From positions 7,607 through 71,606 of the forward strand of contig CAZUHU010000002.1 in assembly GCA_964620645.1 (NCBI GenBank): 64,000 nt of DNA, written 5' to 3'. A model generated the notes under the pieces. The model had not been told where the DNA came from. It saw only the letters and a list, made by a program, of their open reading frames with translations, and did no database searches. Position numbers and translations under genes: made by a program. The stretch comes from Bog-950 sp964620645. GTDB taxonomy: Bacteria > Bacteroidota > Bacteroidia > Chitinophagales > LD1. Positions 10,023 to 19,011 of the stretch are shown piece by piece. Position 1 is the first letter of the stretch. Every line of letters begins with the position of its first letter.

Positions 10023-10089
10023 TGAAAATGGGCTGTCCAAACCATTTTCATCCGCTGCACGCGAAAATCCAGATCGAGCGAATTTTCGC
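10023..10089. repeat. Two adjacent inverted repeats in an intergenic region
   Basis: TGAAAATGG (10023-10031) pairs with CCATTTTCA (10042-10050), and GCGAAAAT (10061-10068) pairs with ATTTTCGC (10082-10089). They lie in the 263-base interval downstream of the M48 gene and upstream of the gene starting at 9965. They have no U-tract, so they are not ordinary terminators; a leader structure or protein-binding sites are possible. Confidence 0.4.
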
Positions 10090-10228
10090 AACAAATATAC
10101 AATAAGGAAAACGAATGTTTGTGGAAAAAATTGTAGAAAAGGCATAAAAAGTGTAAAAAAAGCCGCTGAAGCGTACCTACAAAGGGTTGAAGTGAAGGAG
10201 GGCGTTAACGCTACAACCTTTACAGCCG

Positions 10229-11161
10229 CTAGGTAAACTGCTCTAACAACTGAATGCGCTTTTCAATAGGCGGATGCGTAGCAAAAAGATTGCTGATGGA
10301 AAAACCGCTTTCCTTAACCTTGGGATGTTCTATAAACAACTGGGCAACATCGCGGTTTTCTACTGCTTCTATAAAAGGGTCGGCCTGAATTTTACGGAGC
10401 GCGCTGGCAAGCGCTTGAGGGTTTTTGGTCATTTGCGCTGAGCCGGCATCGGCCATATATTCCCTGTTACGGGAAATACCAAAGCGCAGCAGCGTTGCCA
10501 AAAAATAAGCAAGTGCGGTAACAAGTATAATGGCTAATATCATTACCAGGCGGGCGCGGCCGTCTTTACTGCTGCTTCCCCGGCCGCTAAACCTAAGGCT
10601 GCGCAATGCCACCTCGCTGATAAAAGAGAAAATGCCTACGAAAATGATGGTGATAATAAGCAGGCGCACATCGCGGTTTATAATGTGCGTTAGCTCATGG
10701 GCAATAACAGCTTCCAGTTCCGCATCGTCTAACTTATTGATTATGCCCCTTGAGAGTGTAACAGAGAAGGTGCGCTCATCAATACCGCTGGCAAAGGCGT
10801 TTAGGGAGTCATCTTCAATTACGTACACCTTGGGCATTTTCATGCCTTGCGAAATGCAAAGATTCTCAACCAGGTTGTAAACACGCTTATTCTCGGCGCG
10901 CTCCAAAGGTTTAGCACCGGTAGCGGCCATTATTATACGGTTATGAAAGAAGTAAGCAATAAGGAACCACAGGCCCGTACCGGCAAAAGTGGCAACGAAG
11001 ATGTAGGGGAAGTTTTCATTTGCCCGCCCATTGTTATAACCGGCCGTTAAATAGGCAATAGCATAGATGGTTACACCCAGCAACACAGGAAAAAGCACTA
11101 ATTGCAGGGTGGAGTAAAAGTTGTTTCTCCTGATTTGCGTATGGATGCCTACGTATTCCAA
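10229..11161 (-). CDS. M48 family membrane metallopeptidase (HtpX-like)
   Basis: A 310-aa inner-membrane zinc protease. Two N-terminal membrane helices (~20-40 and 52-72) precede the catalytic site HELTH (His155, Glu156, His159), then two more helices (~166-186 and 206-228) and the third ligand Glu234 in NREYMADAG. The active site faces the cytoplasm in HtpX relatives, which degrade damaged membrane proteins. It is directly downstream of lemA (18-base gap), a very common pairing. The reading frame offers only a TTG start (11161) that retains the conserved EYVGIHTQIRRN start of the family, so a TTG start is inferred. Confidence 0.92.
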   Translation of the reverse strand: MEYVGIHTQIRRNNFYSTLQLVLFPVLLGVTIYAIAYLTAGYNNGRANENFPYIFVATFAGTGLWFLIAYFFHNRIIMAATGAKPLERAENKRVYNLVENLCISQGMKMPKVYVIEDDSLNAFASGIDERTFSVTLSRGIINKLDDAELEAVIAHELTHIINRDVRLLIITIIFVGIFSFISEVALRSLRFSGRGSSSKDGRARLVMILAIILVTALAYFLATLLRFGISRNREYMADAGSAQMTKNPQALASALRKIQADPFIEAVENRDVAQLFIEHPKVKESGFSISNLFATHPPIEKRIQLLEQFT

Positions 11162-11179
11162 AACCGTATGTATTTAAGC

Positions 11180-11749
11180 TTACTGGTTGAAGGAAATTTT
11201 TGGAGGCTCTTCCATTTTGGCGCGGTTCTCAGTTCCTAAATCATACATGGCGGCGCGGGTAAAACCGAAAGAGCCGGCGATAAGATTACCCGGGAAAGAC
11301 TCTACCGCATTGTTGAGTTCCTTAGTGGCCCCGTTAAAGTAGCGGCGGGCGGCAGCCAACTTGTTTTCGATGTCGGAGATTTCTTCCTGCAACTGCAGGA
11401 AGTTAGTGTTGGCCTTAAGATCAGGATAGGCTTCGGCAGTAATACGCAGGCCCTGCAGGGCAGATGTAAGCGCATTATCGGCCTGTACTTTTTGATCGAT
11501 AGTAGTGGCGCTGGCTAAACCTGCGCGGGCTCTAACCACGCGCTCCAGCACATCTTTTTCGTGGAAGGAATAGCCCTTAACCGTTTCAACCAACTGCGGA
11601 ATTAAATCGCTGCGCTGTTTTAGCTGCACATCAATATCTGCAAAAGCGTTTTCGCGGTTATTGCGCATGCGCACCAGGCCGTTGTATGCGCCAATAACCC
11701 AAAAGGCAATAAGCACAACAACTACTAATACAATTACTAAAGCTATCAT
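11180..11749 (-). CDS. lemA: LemA family protein
   Basis: A 189-aa LemA protein: one N-terminal membrane helix (residues ~1-22, almost only Ile/Val/Leu/Ala) and a helical-bundle domain with family signatures NGLVRMRNNRENAFADIDVQ, LKQRSDLIPQLVETVKGY and YPDLKANTNFLQLQEEIS. The length is normal for the family. The bulk is probably periplasmic. It precedes an M48 protease gene on the same strand with an 18-base gap, so the two are an operon; LemA probably assists or anchors the protease, though the molecular role is not established. Confidence 0.93.
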   Translation of the reverse strand: MIALVIVLVVVVLIAFWVIGAYNGLVRMRNNRENAFADIDVQLKQRSDLIPQLVETVKGYSFHEKDVLERVVRARAGLASATTIDQKVQADNALTSALQGLRITAEAYPDLKANTNFLQLQEEISDIENKLAAARRYFNGATKELNNAVESFPGNLIAGSFGFTRAAMYDLGTENRAKMEEPPKISFNQ

Positions 11750-11800
11750 GGATTCAAATTTTGGTTGAAGCTAAAAAAATTGAATGAGTTGCGTAAAACC

Positions 11801-11848
11801 AAATAAAAACCTGCGCCCCGCTTACCACCTAATAAGCAGAGCGCAGGT
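11801..11848 (-). terminator. Terminator of the gene ending at 11860
   Basis: ACCTGCGC (11809-11816) pairs with GCGCAGGT (11841-11848), with a nested GCTTA/TAAGC stem inside. On the reverse strand the hairpin is followed by TTTTTATTT. Confidence 0.75.
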
Positions 11849-11859
11849 GAAAAATAAGT

Positions 11860-12741
11860 TTAGTCCTGTGGCAGTATGGTTATCTCTTCCTCCATCTTAC
11901 CATCGCGAAACATGCGCAGGTAGTGCTTTTTATTGCTCATTTCTTCGCTGCTTAACTCATAATTGTAGGTATAAACCCCGTCCCGCTGGTTCTCGTTATT
12001 TACATATACCTTTTTCATGTGGTTGTCTTCATCAAAAAGGGCGATAAGCACCTTATGATTGCCGGCAAGGCTGTAGCTTAAACTGCCTGAATAAACATAA
12101 TGGGTAGTGTAAGATACAGGCGCTGCTGCTTGGGGTTCTTTTTCGTAAATGCTTGCCAGGGGCAGGTTTTTAGCCTTGGCAACAAAGCGGCGCAGGTCAT
12201 ACATCATGGTAGTATCGGTTGAATAAATACTGTGTACATCGTGGTTATCGGTTAAACACCACACGGCATCCTGGCCTGCATCATTCTGATATTTTTTGCG
12301 GTTAAGCAGTTCGGCAAGGCCCAGCAGATTGCCGGTGCTTCGTTTGCCTATTTTAAAATTGTCATCACTGCCCGGCGAACCATCGCTTGCTTCGGTACAC
12401 ATAGCATACAGGCGGTAGTTTTTCTTTTGCTTGGGATTTAGGGATGCCACCAGGCTTTGGGTTACCATCATAGCCTGGGTGCTGCTATCCTCGGGCATAA
12501 GGATGTAGCCATATTCCAGGTTTATCTGCAGGTTATCCGCACTTGCGCTGGCAATTTCCATACTTATACAAGGCCCGTAATGGGAACTCTGCATCATATG
12601 GGCGGTATCATCTTTAGCACCGGTAAATTTTACGGACACCAATTTTTTTTGAATGGCCTCTGATAGTTTGTAGGATGCTTCCGCAGCCTGGCAAAAGCAT
12701 AGGCAGCCGGAAAGCAGCAGTGATAGCAGGAAGGGTTTCAT
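11860..12741 (-). CDS. Exported protein of unknown function
   Basis: A 293-aa protein with a signal peptide (LLSLLLSGCLCFCQAAEA). I do not recognise a family. The mature part contains a Cys-rich middle (YRLYAMCTEASDGSPGSDDN, then AVWCLTDNHDVHS), which looks like a helical module with a possible disulphide, and a C-terminal beta-rich region (~205-290) with strands such as HKVLIALFDEDNHMKKVYVN that resembles a small FN3-like or T9SS-associated sandwich. It has its own terminator and is divergent from uridine kinase. The location is periplasmic or surface; the function is unknown. Confidence 0.65.
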   Translation of the reverse strand: MKPFLLSLLLSGCLCFCQAAEASYKLSEAIQKKLVSVKFTGAKDDTAHMMQSSHYGPCISMEIASASADNLQINLEYGYILMPEDSSTQAMMVTQSLVASLNPKQKKNYRLYAMCTEASDGSPGSDDNFKIGKRSTGNLLGLAELLNRKKYQNDAGQDAVWCLTDNHDVHSIYSTDTTMMYDLRRFVAKAKNLPLASIYEKEPQAAAPVSYTTHYVYSGSLSYSLAGNHKVLIALFDEDNHMKKVYVNNENQRDGVYTYNYELSSEEMSNKKHYLRMFRDGKMEEEITILPQD

Positions 12742-12895
12742 ACGCAGGTTTTAGTTTGTAATACAGGGATGCGTTGAAAGCAACAACTGCACAGCCGGCA
12801 GAAAAAATTTTAACGGATTTAAGGAAATAAGATGGCAGCACCTTAGGCTGTTGGGGGAATGTTCCAACGGGTTTTCGGCGGAAGCGCATTCTATT

Positions 12896-12903
12896 TATAT
12901 TGG
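12896..12903 (+). promoter_or_regulatory. Putative -7 promoter element of udk
   Basis: TATATTGG, followed by C, lies 16 bases before the udk ATG and matches the recurrent TAnnTT(T/C/G)GC element of this window. No clear -33 TTG is visible. Confidence 0.35.
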
Positions 12904-12919
12904 CGCAAAAATTAGGGGG

Positions 12920-13549
12920 ATGCTGATAATAGGGATTACGGGAGGCTCAGGCTCGGGAAAAACCACAGTGGTAAGGCGCATACTGGAATCGTTTAGCCAT
13001 GGCGAGGTTACGGTAGTATCGCAGGATAGTTACTACAAGGACAATGCCCATATACCTATGGAAGAGCGCTTGCTGATAAACTTTGACCACCCCGAAAGTA
13101 TAGAGTTTGATTTGCTGGTGCAGCATATGAAGGAACTGCGCGATGGCAAGGCAATTGAAGAACCTACCTACGATTACATAACCAGCACCCGCCAAAAACA
13201 AACCATACATATTGAGCCCAAGCACGTAATAATTGTAGAGGGTATATTACTATTTACAGATAAGCGGGTGCGCGACCTCTGCGACATTAAAGTATTTGTG
13301 GATGCCGAGCCCGATGACAGGCTTATACGCATAATTGACCGCGATATGCGCGAACGTGGCCGTACTGCACAGCAGGTAATTGAGCGCTATGCTGTTGTAA
13401 AGGAAATGCATATTCAGTTTATAGAACCCACCAAACGTTTTGCCGATATTATAGTGCCGCAGGGCGGCGAGAACCATGTAGCCGTGGATATGATGGTTGC
13501 CACTATCAGGATGAAACTGTTACAGCAGGAAGTTACGGGCAAGGCATAA
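12920..13549 (+). CDS. udk: Uridine kinase
   Basis: A 209-aa cytoplasmic kinase that phosphorylates uridine and cytidine in pyrimidine salvage. Seen: the Walker A loop GGSGSGKTT at the N-terminus, SQDSYYKD (nucleoside site), NFDHPESIEFD, EPTYDYITSTR and the lid region RIIDRDMRERGR, all typical of bacterial Udk. The start is set at the ATG giving MLIIGITGG, preceded by AGGGGG, because an earlier in-frame ATG at 12851 would add an unrelated 23-residue leader. The M48 lipoprotein gene follows after 40 bases. Confidence 0.95.
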   Translation: MLIIGITGGSGSGKTTVVRRILESFSHGEVTVVSQDSYYKDNAHIPMEERLLINFDHPESIEFDLLVQHMKELRDGKAIEEPTYDYITSTRQKQTIHIEPKHVIIVEGILLFTDKRVRDLCDIKVFVDAEPDDRLIRIIDRDMRERGRTAQQVIERYAVVKEMHIQFIEPTKRFADIIVPQGGENHVAVDMMVATIRMKLLQQEVTGKA

Positions 13550-13589
13550 TTGGCACAATATTTTATCGTTAAAAGCTAAATACGGAACC

Positions 13590-14402
13590 ATGCGCAGAAG
13601 AATAGTAGCAGGCATTATTGCAGTAATTTTAATAAGCAGCATAGCGGGCCTTGAAGCCTGTAAGAAAGGAGGCGGGCTAAACATATTTACTATACAGGAC
13701 GACAAGGACCTGGGCCTGAAAATGGAACAGGAAATTGCAGCTAACCCGCAGGAGTATCCCCTGCTGGATCGTACCCAATACGCCAGCGCCTATGCCTACC
13801 TGGAGAACATTAAACTGCAGATACTGAACAGTGGCCAAATGCAACACGCCGGCGACTTTGAGTGGAAACTGCACATTATAGATAATGACACCGTGTTGAA
13901 TGCTTTTTGTACACCCGGTGGTTACATTTACGTTTACAGCGGCTTAATTAAATACCTTGATAACGCATCATCCTTAGCAGGTGTGCTGGGGCACGAAATG
14001 GCGCACGCTGACCAGCGCCATAGCACCAAGCAACTTACTGAGCAGTATGGCATTGCTACCCTGCTGGAAGTTATTTTAGGTAAAGACCAGAATACGCTTA
14101 CTGATATTGCAGCTAACCTTACCATTTTGGCGTTTAGCCGTAGCGATGAAAGTGATGCGGATGCGCATTCAGTAATTTACCTGTGCCCAACCCAATACCG
14201 TGCCGACGGCGCTGCTGATTTCTTCCAGAAAATAGTGGATTCCGGAAGCCCGCAACCGCCGGCCTTTTTAAGCACACACCCTAACCCCGACAACCGCATT
14301 GCTAATTTGCATGCCAAGGAAAGCGAGTTAGGTTGTAATAACAATCCATCAAACCAGGTGGAACTTACCGAGTACGCGGCATTTAAAAACAGCCTGCCTT
14401 AA
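13590..14402 (+). CDS. M48 family metalloprotease, lipoprotein
   Basis: A 270-aa zinc protease anchored as a lipoprotein: lipobox GLEAC (Cys24) followed by KKGGG. The catalytic motif HEMAH (His135, Glu136, His139) and third ligand Glu187 in SRSDESDADAHS are intact. Unlike the HtpX-like gene at 10229 it has no membrane helices besides the signal, and resembles the periplasmic BepA/LoiP/YggG group that surveys outer-membrane protein assembly. PAFLSTHPNPDNRI is the usual M48 C-terminal signature. It follows udk by 40 bases, perhaps co-transcribed. Confidence 0.92.
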   Translation: MRRRIVAGIIAVILISSIAGLEACKKGGGLNIFTIQDDKDLGLKMEQEIAANPQEYPLLDRTQYASAYAYLENIKLQILNSGQMQHAGDFEWKLHIIDNDTVLNAFCTPGGYIYVYSGLIKYLDNASSLAGVLGHEMAHADQRHSTKQLTEQYGIATLLEVILGKDQNTLTDIAANLTILAFSRSDESDADAHSVIYLCPTQYRADGAADFFQKIVDSGSPQPPAFLSTHPNPDNRIANLHAKESELGCNNNPSNQVELTEYAAFKNSLP

Positions 14403-14416
14403 GCAGGACATTAAAG

Positions 14417-15643
14417 CTATTTAAAACTCATTTCGTTTTGAGCCGCTTTGCGCGAAGGGAAGAAGGCAGCAAGCAGGCTTATGAATACAATTATACCTAC
14501 CGCTACAACGGGGTCAATTAATTTAAGTTTAACCGGGTAATAGTCAATAACAAAACTGGAACCGCCGCCACCGCTTAATTTCAGGAAGTGAAACTTTAAC
14601 TGCAACAGGCAGATAGTATAGCCGAGCAACAGGCCTATACCTGCACCAATAAGTGATGCTAATATTCCATTAAGAAGATAGATGCGGCGGATAAGAGTAG
14701 CGTCAGCGCCCATGGCCTTCAGTATGCTGATATCACGGGCCTTTTCCAGTACCAACATGGATAGAGAACCGATGATGTTAAACGATATAATTAGAATTAT
14801 AAATGCGAGGATAGCAGTTGTAACCCAGCGCTCTATTACCATTACCCTGTACATTTCAGCCTTTTGCTGGTAGCGGGTGCGCACTTCAAAATCTTTACCA
14901 AGCAGCGCGCTCAGTTTTTTGCGGCTTGTTTCTAAATCGGCACCGGGCTTTAGTTTTAACTCGTAGGCCGAAATGCGGTTATCGCCGCCCAGCAACTCCT
15001 TCGCAAAATCAAGCCCTACGAAAATGTATTTGGAATCGAACTCCTGTTGTATAGAAAAAATACCTGCCGGTATAATTTGCTGGGTGTTGAAGGCATCAGC
15101 CGGGTTAATGGTGCTTTTAACGCCTTTGCGGGGCACGGTAATGCGCAGGGTTTCGAAAGTAGGGTCGGTAGTGATGTTCATGGAAATAGCAATGTTGCCA
15201 CCTACTACTGCCTTATGGCCCAGACTATCGCCAAGGTCAAAATCGCCTATGCGCACGTAATCGCGCACACTGTTTACATCATTATACTGTTCGTCAACAC
15301 CCTTAATAGTGCCAATCTGTGCTTCGTTGCCGTACTCCAGGTAGGCGTTTTCTTCCAAAGTGCGCGATACCTTAACTACATCCTCATACTTTAATATAGC
15401 GGCTAATGTCTCGGGCTTATCCTCAAAGGTTTTGCCTACCGTAGCCCGCACTTCTATATCGGGGTAAAAGGAATTGTAAAGCGAAAGCACCAGCCCTTCG
15501 AAACCATTAAAAACGCTAAGCACCACAATAAGGGCAAATGCACCAACAGCCATACCGGCCATGCTAACCCACGAAATGATGTTAATGGCGTTGGTTGACT
15601 TTTTAGAAAAAAGGTAGCGAAAGGCTATCCGTAAGGCCAGCAT
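14417..15643 (-). CDS. FtsX-like ABC transporter permease (LolC/LolE type)
   Basis: A 408-aa inner-membrane permease: one N-terminal helix (~18-48, IISWVSMAGMAVGAFALIVV), a large periplasmic MacB-PCD-like domain (~50-260), then three helices including AILAFIILIISFNIIGSLSM and the cytoplasmic coupling segment EKARDISILKAMGA. This is the LolC/LolE layout, so extraction of lipoproteins from the inner membrane is the most likely role; the ATPase partner (LolD) is not in the window. It lies 11 bases behind rbfA, an arrangement common in Bacteroidota. Confidence 0.87.
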   Translation of the reverse strand: MLALRIAFRYLFSKKSTNAINIISWVSMAGMAVGAFALIVVLSVFNGFEGLVLSLYNSFYPDIEVRATVGKTFEDKPETLAAILKYEDVVKVSRTLEENAYLEYGNEAQIGTIKGVDEQYNDVNSVRDYVRIGDFDLGDSLGHKAVVGGNIAISMNITTDPTFETLRITVPRKGVKSTINPADAFNTQQIIPAGIFSIQQEFDSKYIFVGLDFAKELLGGDNRISAYELKLKPGADLETSRKKLSALLGKDFEVRTRYQQKAEMYRVMVIERWVTTAILAFIILIISFNIIGSLSMLVLEKARDISILKAMGADATLIRRIYLLNGILASLIGAGIGLLLGYTICLLQLKFHFLKLSGGGGSSFVIDYYPVKLKLIDPVVAVGIIVFISLLAAFFPSRKAAQNEMSFK

Positions 15644-15654
15644 GTGCTTGTAGT

Positions 15655-16113
15655 TTACTTTTTGCCTTTAGCGCTTTTTTTAACGGCGGCTTTTTTTGCC
15701 TTTGGCTTAGCAGCAGCCTTGCTTTTTTTAGCAGGTTTAGCTACTTCTTCAGCAAGGGCATTGTCTTCCTCTTTTATCTTTTGAAAAACGCCTTCCATGT
15801 GGTACACGTAATCCAGGGTATCATCGCGGAAGAATTCTAACTCCGGAATACGGCGTAAGTCGTGGCGAAGCCTTTCTGCAAGCTGTCGTTTAATTTCAAA
15901 CTTATGCTCGTTAAAGCGTTCAACTACCTCATCGGGGTTTTCGGTATTAAATATGCTCAGGTAAAAGCGAACCAGCGTAAGGTCAGAGGTTACTTTTACT
16001 TTGGTAACCGTTACAAAAGCCTTACCGTAAATGCTTTTTCCGTTGCGGAGAAGTATATCAGCAAATGCTTCCTGAATAACCGAGGCAATTTTCAATTGGC
16101 GGCGCGAATCCAT
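15655..16113 (-). CDS. rbfA: Ribosome-binding factor A
   Basis: A 152-aa protein with a KH-like RbfA domain over residues ~1-115 (RRQLKIASVIQEAFADIL, KVKVTSDLTLVRFYLSIFN, LRHDLRRIPELEFFRDDTLD), which helps maturation of the 30S subunit. The last ~30 residues are a Lys/Ala-rich low-complexity tail (AAAKPKAKKAAVKKSAKGKK), similar in composition to the tail of Thx at 62399 and probably RNA-interacting. It is the first gene of an operon with the LolC/E-type permease. Confidence 0.94.
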   Translation of the reverse strand: MDSRRQLKIASVIQEAFADILLRNGKSIYGKAFVTVTKVKVTSDLTLVRFYLSIFNTENPDEVVERFNEHKFEIKRQLAERLRHDLRRIPELEFFRDDTLDYVYHMEGVFQKIKEEDNALAEEVAKPAKKSKAAAKPKAKKAAVKKSAKGKK

Positions 16114-16129
16114 ATATCACGTTTTGTGG

Positions 16130-16137
16130 CGAAAATA
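16130..16137 (-). promoter_or_regulatory. Putative -7 promoter element of rbfA
   Basis: The reverse strand reads TATTTTCGCC, a TAnnTTCGC match ending 16 bases before the rbfA ATG. No TTG at the expected -33 position. Confidence 0.35.
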
Positions 16138-16211
16138 AAATTAAATCGGGCGTAATGCGTTAAGCCTACTTATATGAACGTAATAACCGATAGCTGTAAT
16201 ACGAATCCGAA

Positions 16212-16219
16212 TATATTTG
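16212..16219 (+). promoter_or_regulatory. Putative -7 promoter element of the ABC exporter gene
   Basis: TATATTTGCC matches TAnnTTTG exactly and lies 7 bases before the ATG at 16227, which would give an almost leaderless mRNA. Confidence 0.4.
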
Positions 16220-16226
16220 CCTGTTC

Positions 16227-18050
16227 ATGAAGAACCTGTTCAGAGTACTTTCTTATGTAAGCCGCTATAAGGGCTATGCCATGCTGAACCTGGTGTTCAA
16301 CGTGCTTACTGTATTCTTTTCGCTCTTCTCGGTAATGATGATTATTCCCTTTATGAAGCTTTTGCTGGGGAATATACCGCCCGTTATGGAAAAGCCGGTG
16401 CTTCACCTGGATGTGCAAAGCCTGCTGGATTACCTGAAGTACTTTTTGAGTATGGAGATAAACAGCAAGGGCCATGTAATTGCCCTGGCCGAGTTTTGCG
16501 CCTTTATCGCCGGGGTGTTTTTGCTGAAGAATCTTTTCCGCTACCTGGCGGTGTTGTTCCTCTCACCAATAAGAAGTGGTTCCATACGCGATCTTCGCCT
16601 GGATATTTATACCAAAATACTGGCGCTTCCCTTAGCATATTACAGCAAGGGTCGCAAGGGCGACATAATAGCCCGCGTAACCGATGACGTGCGCGAAGTG
16701 GAAGCAAGCATTATAAGCTTTGTGGAGATTACCGTGCGCGAGCCGCTTACTATTATTGTGTTTCTGGCCTTTTTGCTGATGCTGAGTCCGCAGCTAACGG
16801 CTTTTGTTTTCGGCATGTTGCTGATAACCGGTTTTATAATTGGCCGGGTAGGCAAGAGCCTTAAGCGCCAAAGCACCAAAGCGCAGGAAACCACCGGTCG
16901 CCTGATTTCTCTGATTGATGAAACATTAAGCGGCCTGCGCATCATACATGCCTTTAATGCTGAAAAATTTATGGCGCTGCAATTTGACAAGGTGAACCAG
17001 CGCCTTTTTGGTTTAAACACACGCATGAACAGTCGCAGAGAGTTGAGCTCTCCACTTACCGAGTTTTTAGCGATGTGCGTGGTATGTATGGTGTTGTATT
17101 ACGGCGGCACGCTGGTACTTAATAAGGAAGGCCTGGAAGCAGAAACCCTTATTGGCTTTATGGTGTTGTTTGCCATGCTGATTCCGCCCGCCAAGAATTT
17201 TTCATCAGCCTTCTATAACATAAGAAAAGGGCTTGCCAGTGCGCAACGTATTTTTGAACTGATAGATGCTGAAGTGAATATTGCCGAGAGCAAAACAGCA
17301 ATAGCGGTAAAAGAATTTAAACAGGAAATTGAATACCGCCAGGTGGGCTTTACTTACCACAATTACGACGACAAGAAAATATTGGACGGCCTTAACCTTA
17401 AAATAAGCAAAGGTAAAGTAGTAGCCTTAGTAGGTATGAGCGGCGCAGGTAAAACTACGCTGGTAGATTTATTGCCGCGCTTTTATGATGTAAGTGAAGG
17501 TTCTATTTTGATTGATGGGGTAGATATACGGGAGTATAAGCTGGGCGATTTGCGCCACCTGTTTGGTATAGTTAGCCAGGAATCGATACTGTTTAACGAT
17601 ACGGTATTTAACAACATAACCTTTGGCACGGAGGGCGCAACGCTGGAAGAAGTGAAGAACGCCGCCCGCATAGCCAATGCCCACGATTTTATTATGAAGC
17701 TGGACCAGGGTTATGATGCCCTGATAGGCGACAGAGGCGGTAAGCTTAGCGGCGGAGAGCGCCAACGATTGACTATTGCCAGAGCGGTGTTAAAGAATCC
17801 CCCTATATTGATATTGGACGAAGCCACCTCCTCGTTAGATTCTAACTCAGAGAAGTTAGTGCAGGATGCATTGACCAAGCTGATGAAGGGGCGCACCACC
17901 ATTATTATTGCGCACCGCCTTTCTACCATACAATATGCCGATGAAATTATTGTGATGCAGGAAGGTAAAATTGCCGAAAGAGGCAACCATATTGGCCTGC
18001 TTGCCAAAGGCGGCATTTATAAAAAGCTGGTGGACCTGCAGCAGTTCTAA
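16227..18050 (+). CDS. ABC exporter, fused membrane and ATPase domains (MsbA-like)
   Basis: A 607-aa half-transporter. The N-terminal ~340 residues form a six-helix exporter domain (helices at e.g. FNVLTVFFSLFSVMMIIPF and FLAFLLMLSPQLTAFVFGML). The ATPase domain has Walker A GMSGAGKTT (403-411), signature LSGGE (507-511), Walker B ILILDEATSSLD and the switch His in IIAHRLSTI, all intact. It would act as a homodimer. The family includes MsbA, the lipid A-core flippase, which is the likeliest role, though other lipid or peptide exporters share the layout. It is transcribed divergently from rbfA and convergently with the gene at 18084. Confidence 0.9.
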   Translation: MKNLFRVLSYVSRYKGYAMLNLVFNVLTVFFSLFSVMMIIPFMKLLLGNIPPVMEKPVLHLDVQSLLDYLKYFLSMEINSKGHVIALAEFCAFIAGVFLLKNLFRYLAVLFLSPIRSGSIRDLRLDIYTKILALPLAYYSKGRKGDIIARVTDDVREVEASIISFVEITVREPLTIIVFLAFLLMLSPQLTAFVFGMLLITGFIIGRVGKSLKRQSTKAQETTGRLISLIDETLSGLRIIHAFNAEKFMALQFDKVNQRLFGLNTRMNSRRELSSPLTEFLAMCVVCMVLYYGGTLVLNKEGLEAETLIGFMVLFAMLIPPAKNFSSAFYNIRKGLASAQRIFELIDAEVNIAESKTAIAVKEFKQEIEYRQVGFTYHNYDDKKILDGLNLKISKGKVVALVGMSGAGKTTLVDLLPRFYDVSEGSILIDGVDIREYKLGDLRHLFGIVSQESILFNDTVFNNITFGTEGATLEEVKNAARIANAHDFIMKLDQGYDALIGDRGGKLSGGERQRLTIARAVLKNPPILILDEATSSLDSNSEKLVQDALTKLMKGRTTIIIAHRLSTIQYADEIIVMQEGKIAERGNHIGLLAKGGIYKKLVDLQQF

Positions 18051-18083
18051 ATTGCCGGCGTTTTCAAAACTTTAAGGATTGTG

Positions 18084-18866
18084 TTAGAACGTAACCCCTA
18101 TGTTTAAGGATAGGCGCTGATAGGTACGTTTTATATTGTAAGCAGGGCTACCTTCATAATTGTAGGCCCATTCGGTTTCGCTGAACATACGCTTGTAAGC
18201 GGCGCTAAGTATTACGGAAGCGCGGCCGCGGGTATATATACGTATGCCGCCCCCTGCTGAAAAATAGTAACCTCCTTTGTTTTTGTTATATCGGTAACCA
18301 TCCTGTGCTTTTTGCTTCCACATTACGGCATAACCCCCATCGGCAAATACGTAAGGGGTAACTTTTGTTTTCAGGAATTCAGTAGCAAGCCGCACATAAA
18401 AAGGCGAGAAGGTTTGTTTGTAGTTGATGTAACGGTCAATACCTACACCCCCACCAACATATAAATAGGGCCAGAACTGGTAGCCGTTAACCGTGTGCAG
18501 AGAAAGGCCGAAATCATCGCCGGAATTAGAGTAATAATAGATATCCGTGCTTTTTTGTGGTGGGCCATAGATGAGCCCGAACTCCGTCATATTGCGGAAC
18601 CCATGCGAACGGCGGAAGTAATCCTTTTTAATGTTGCGCAGCTTCTCCTTCATTATGTTTTCCTTTTTAAGGCTGTCCACTTCGCTATTGCTGAAAACAA
18701 AAAGACTGCCTCCGGCAAGTTCAATTTTCAGCTTTTCGGCGTTTTGCTCGGTTATTTTACCGCGTAGAATGCTGCCGTTTTTAAGGTAAACCACATCCTG
18801 TATTTCAGATTGGCTGTAGATTTTGGTGCAAAGCAGCAGGGTAATGAGCGAAAGGAGGTATTTCAT
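18084..18866 (-). CDS. Outer-membrane beta-barrel-type protein
   Basis: A 260-aa exported protein; the start is placed at the ATG opening the signal peptide (MKYLLSLITLLLCTKIYSQ), preceded by an adenine/thymine-rich stretch. After a short N-terminal strand region (DVVYLKNGSILRGKITEQN, a motif also seen in other Bacteroidota envelope proteins), residues ~85-260 alternate polar and aromatic residues in short strands separated by turns and end in ...SLNIGVTF with terminal Phe, as in 8-stranded porin-like barrels. No substrate can be inferred. It is convergent with the ABC exporter. Confidence 0.7.
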   Translation of the reverse strand: MKYLLSLITLLLCTKIYSQSEIQDVVYLKNGSILRGKITEQNAEKLKIELAGGSLFVFSNSEVDSLKKENIMKEKLRNIKKDYFRRSHGFRNMTEFGLIYGPPQKSTDIYYYSNSGDDFGLSLHTVNGYQFWPYLYVGGGVGIDRYINYKQTFSPFYVRLATEFLKTKVTPYVFADGGYAVMWKQKAQDGYRYNKNKGGYYFSAGGGIRIYTRGRASVILSAAYKRMFSETEWAYNYEGSPAYNIKRTYQRLSLNIGVTF

Positions 18867-18942
18867 ACGAAAATTTTGGTGCAGGCAACGGTTTTCAAAG
18901 GACAAACGTTTGTATATGTAAATTGGTTGCCTGTTTGGTTGG

Positions 18943-18967
18943 CTCCTCTTCTTTTAAAGAAGGGGAG
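18943..18967. repeat. Near-perfect palindrome between divergent genes
   Basis: CTCCTCTTCTTT (18943-18954) and AAAGAAGGGGAG (18956-18967) form a 12-bp stem with one G-U pair and almost no loop, in the divergent region between the barrel protein and the LVIVD lipoprotein. It could be an operator or a decayed copy of a short palindromic repeat. Confidence 0.35.
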
Positions 18968-19011
18968 ACAACTACCGGAAGGGCGGCCCTTAAACCAAAA
19001 CCACAAGCAAT

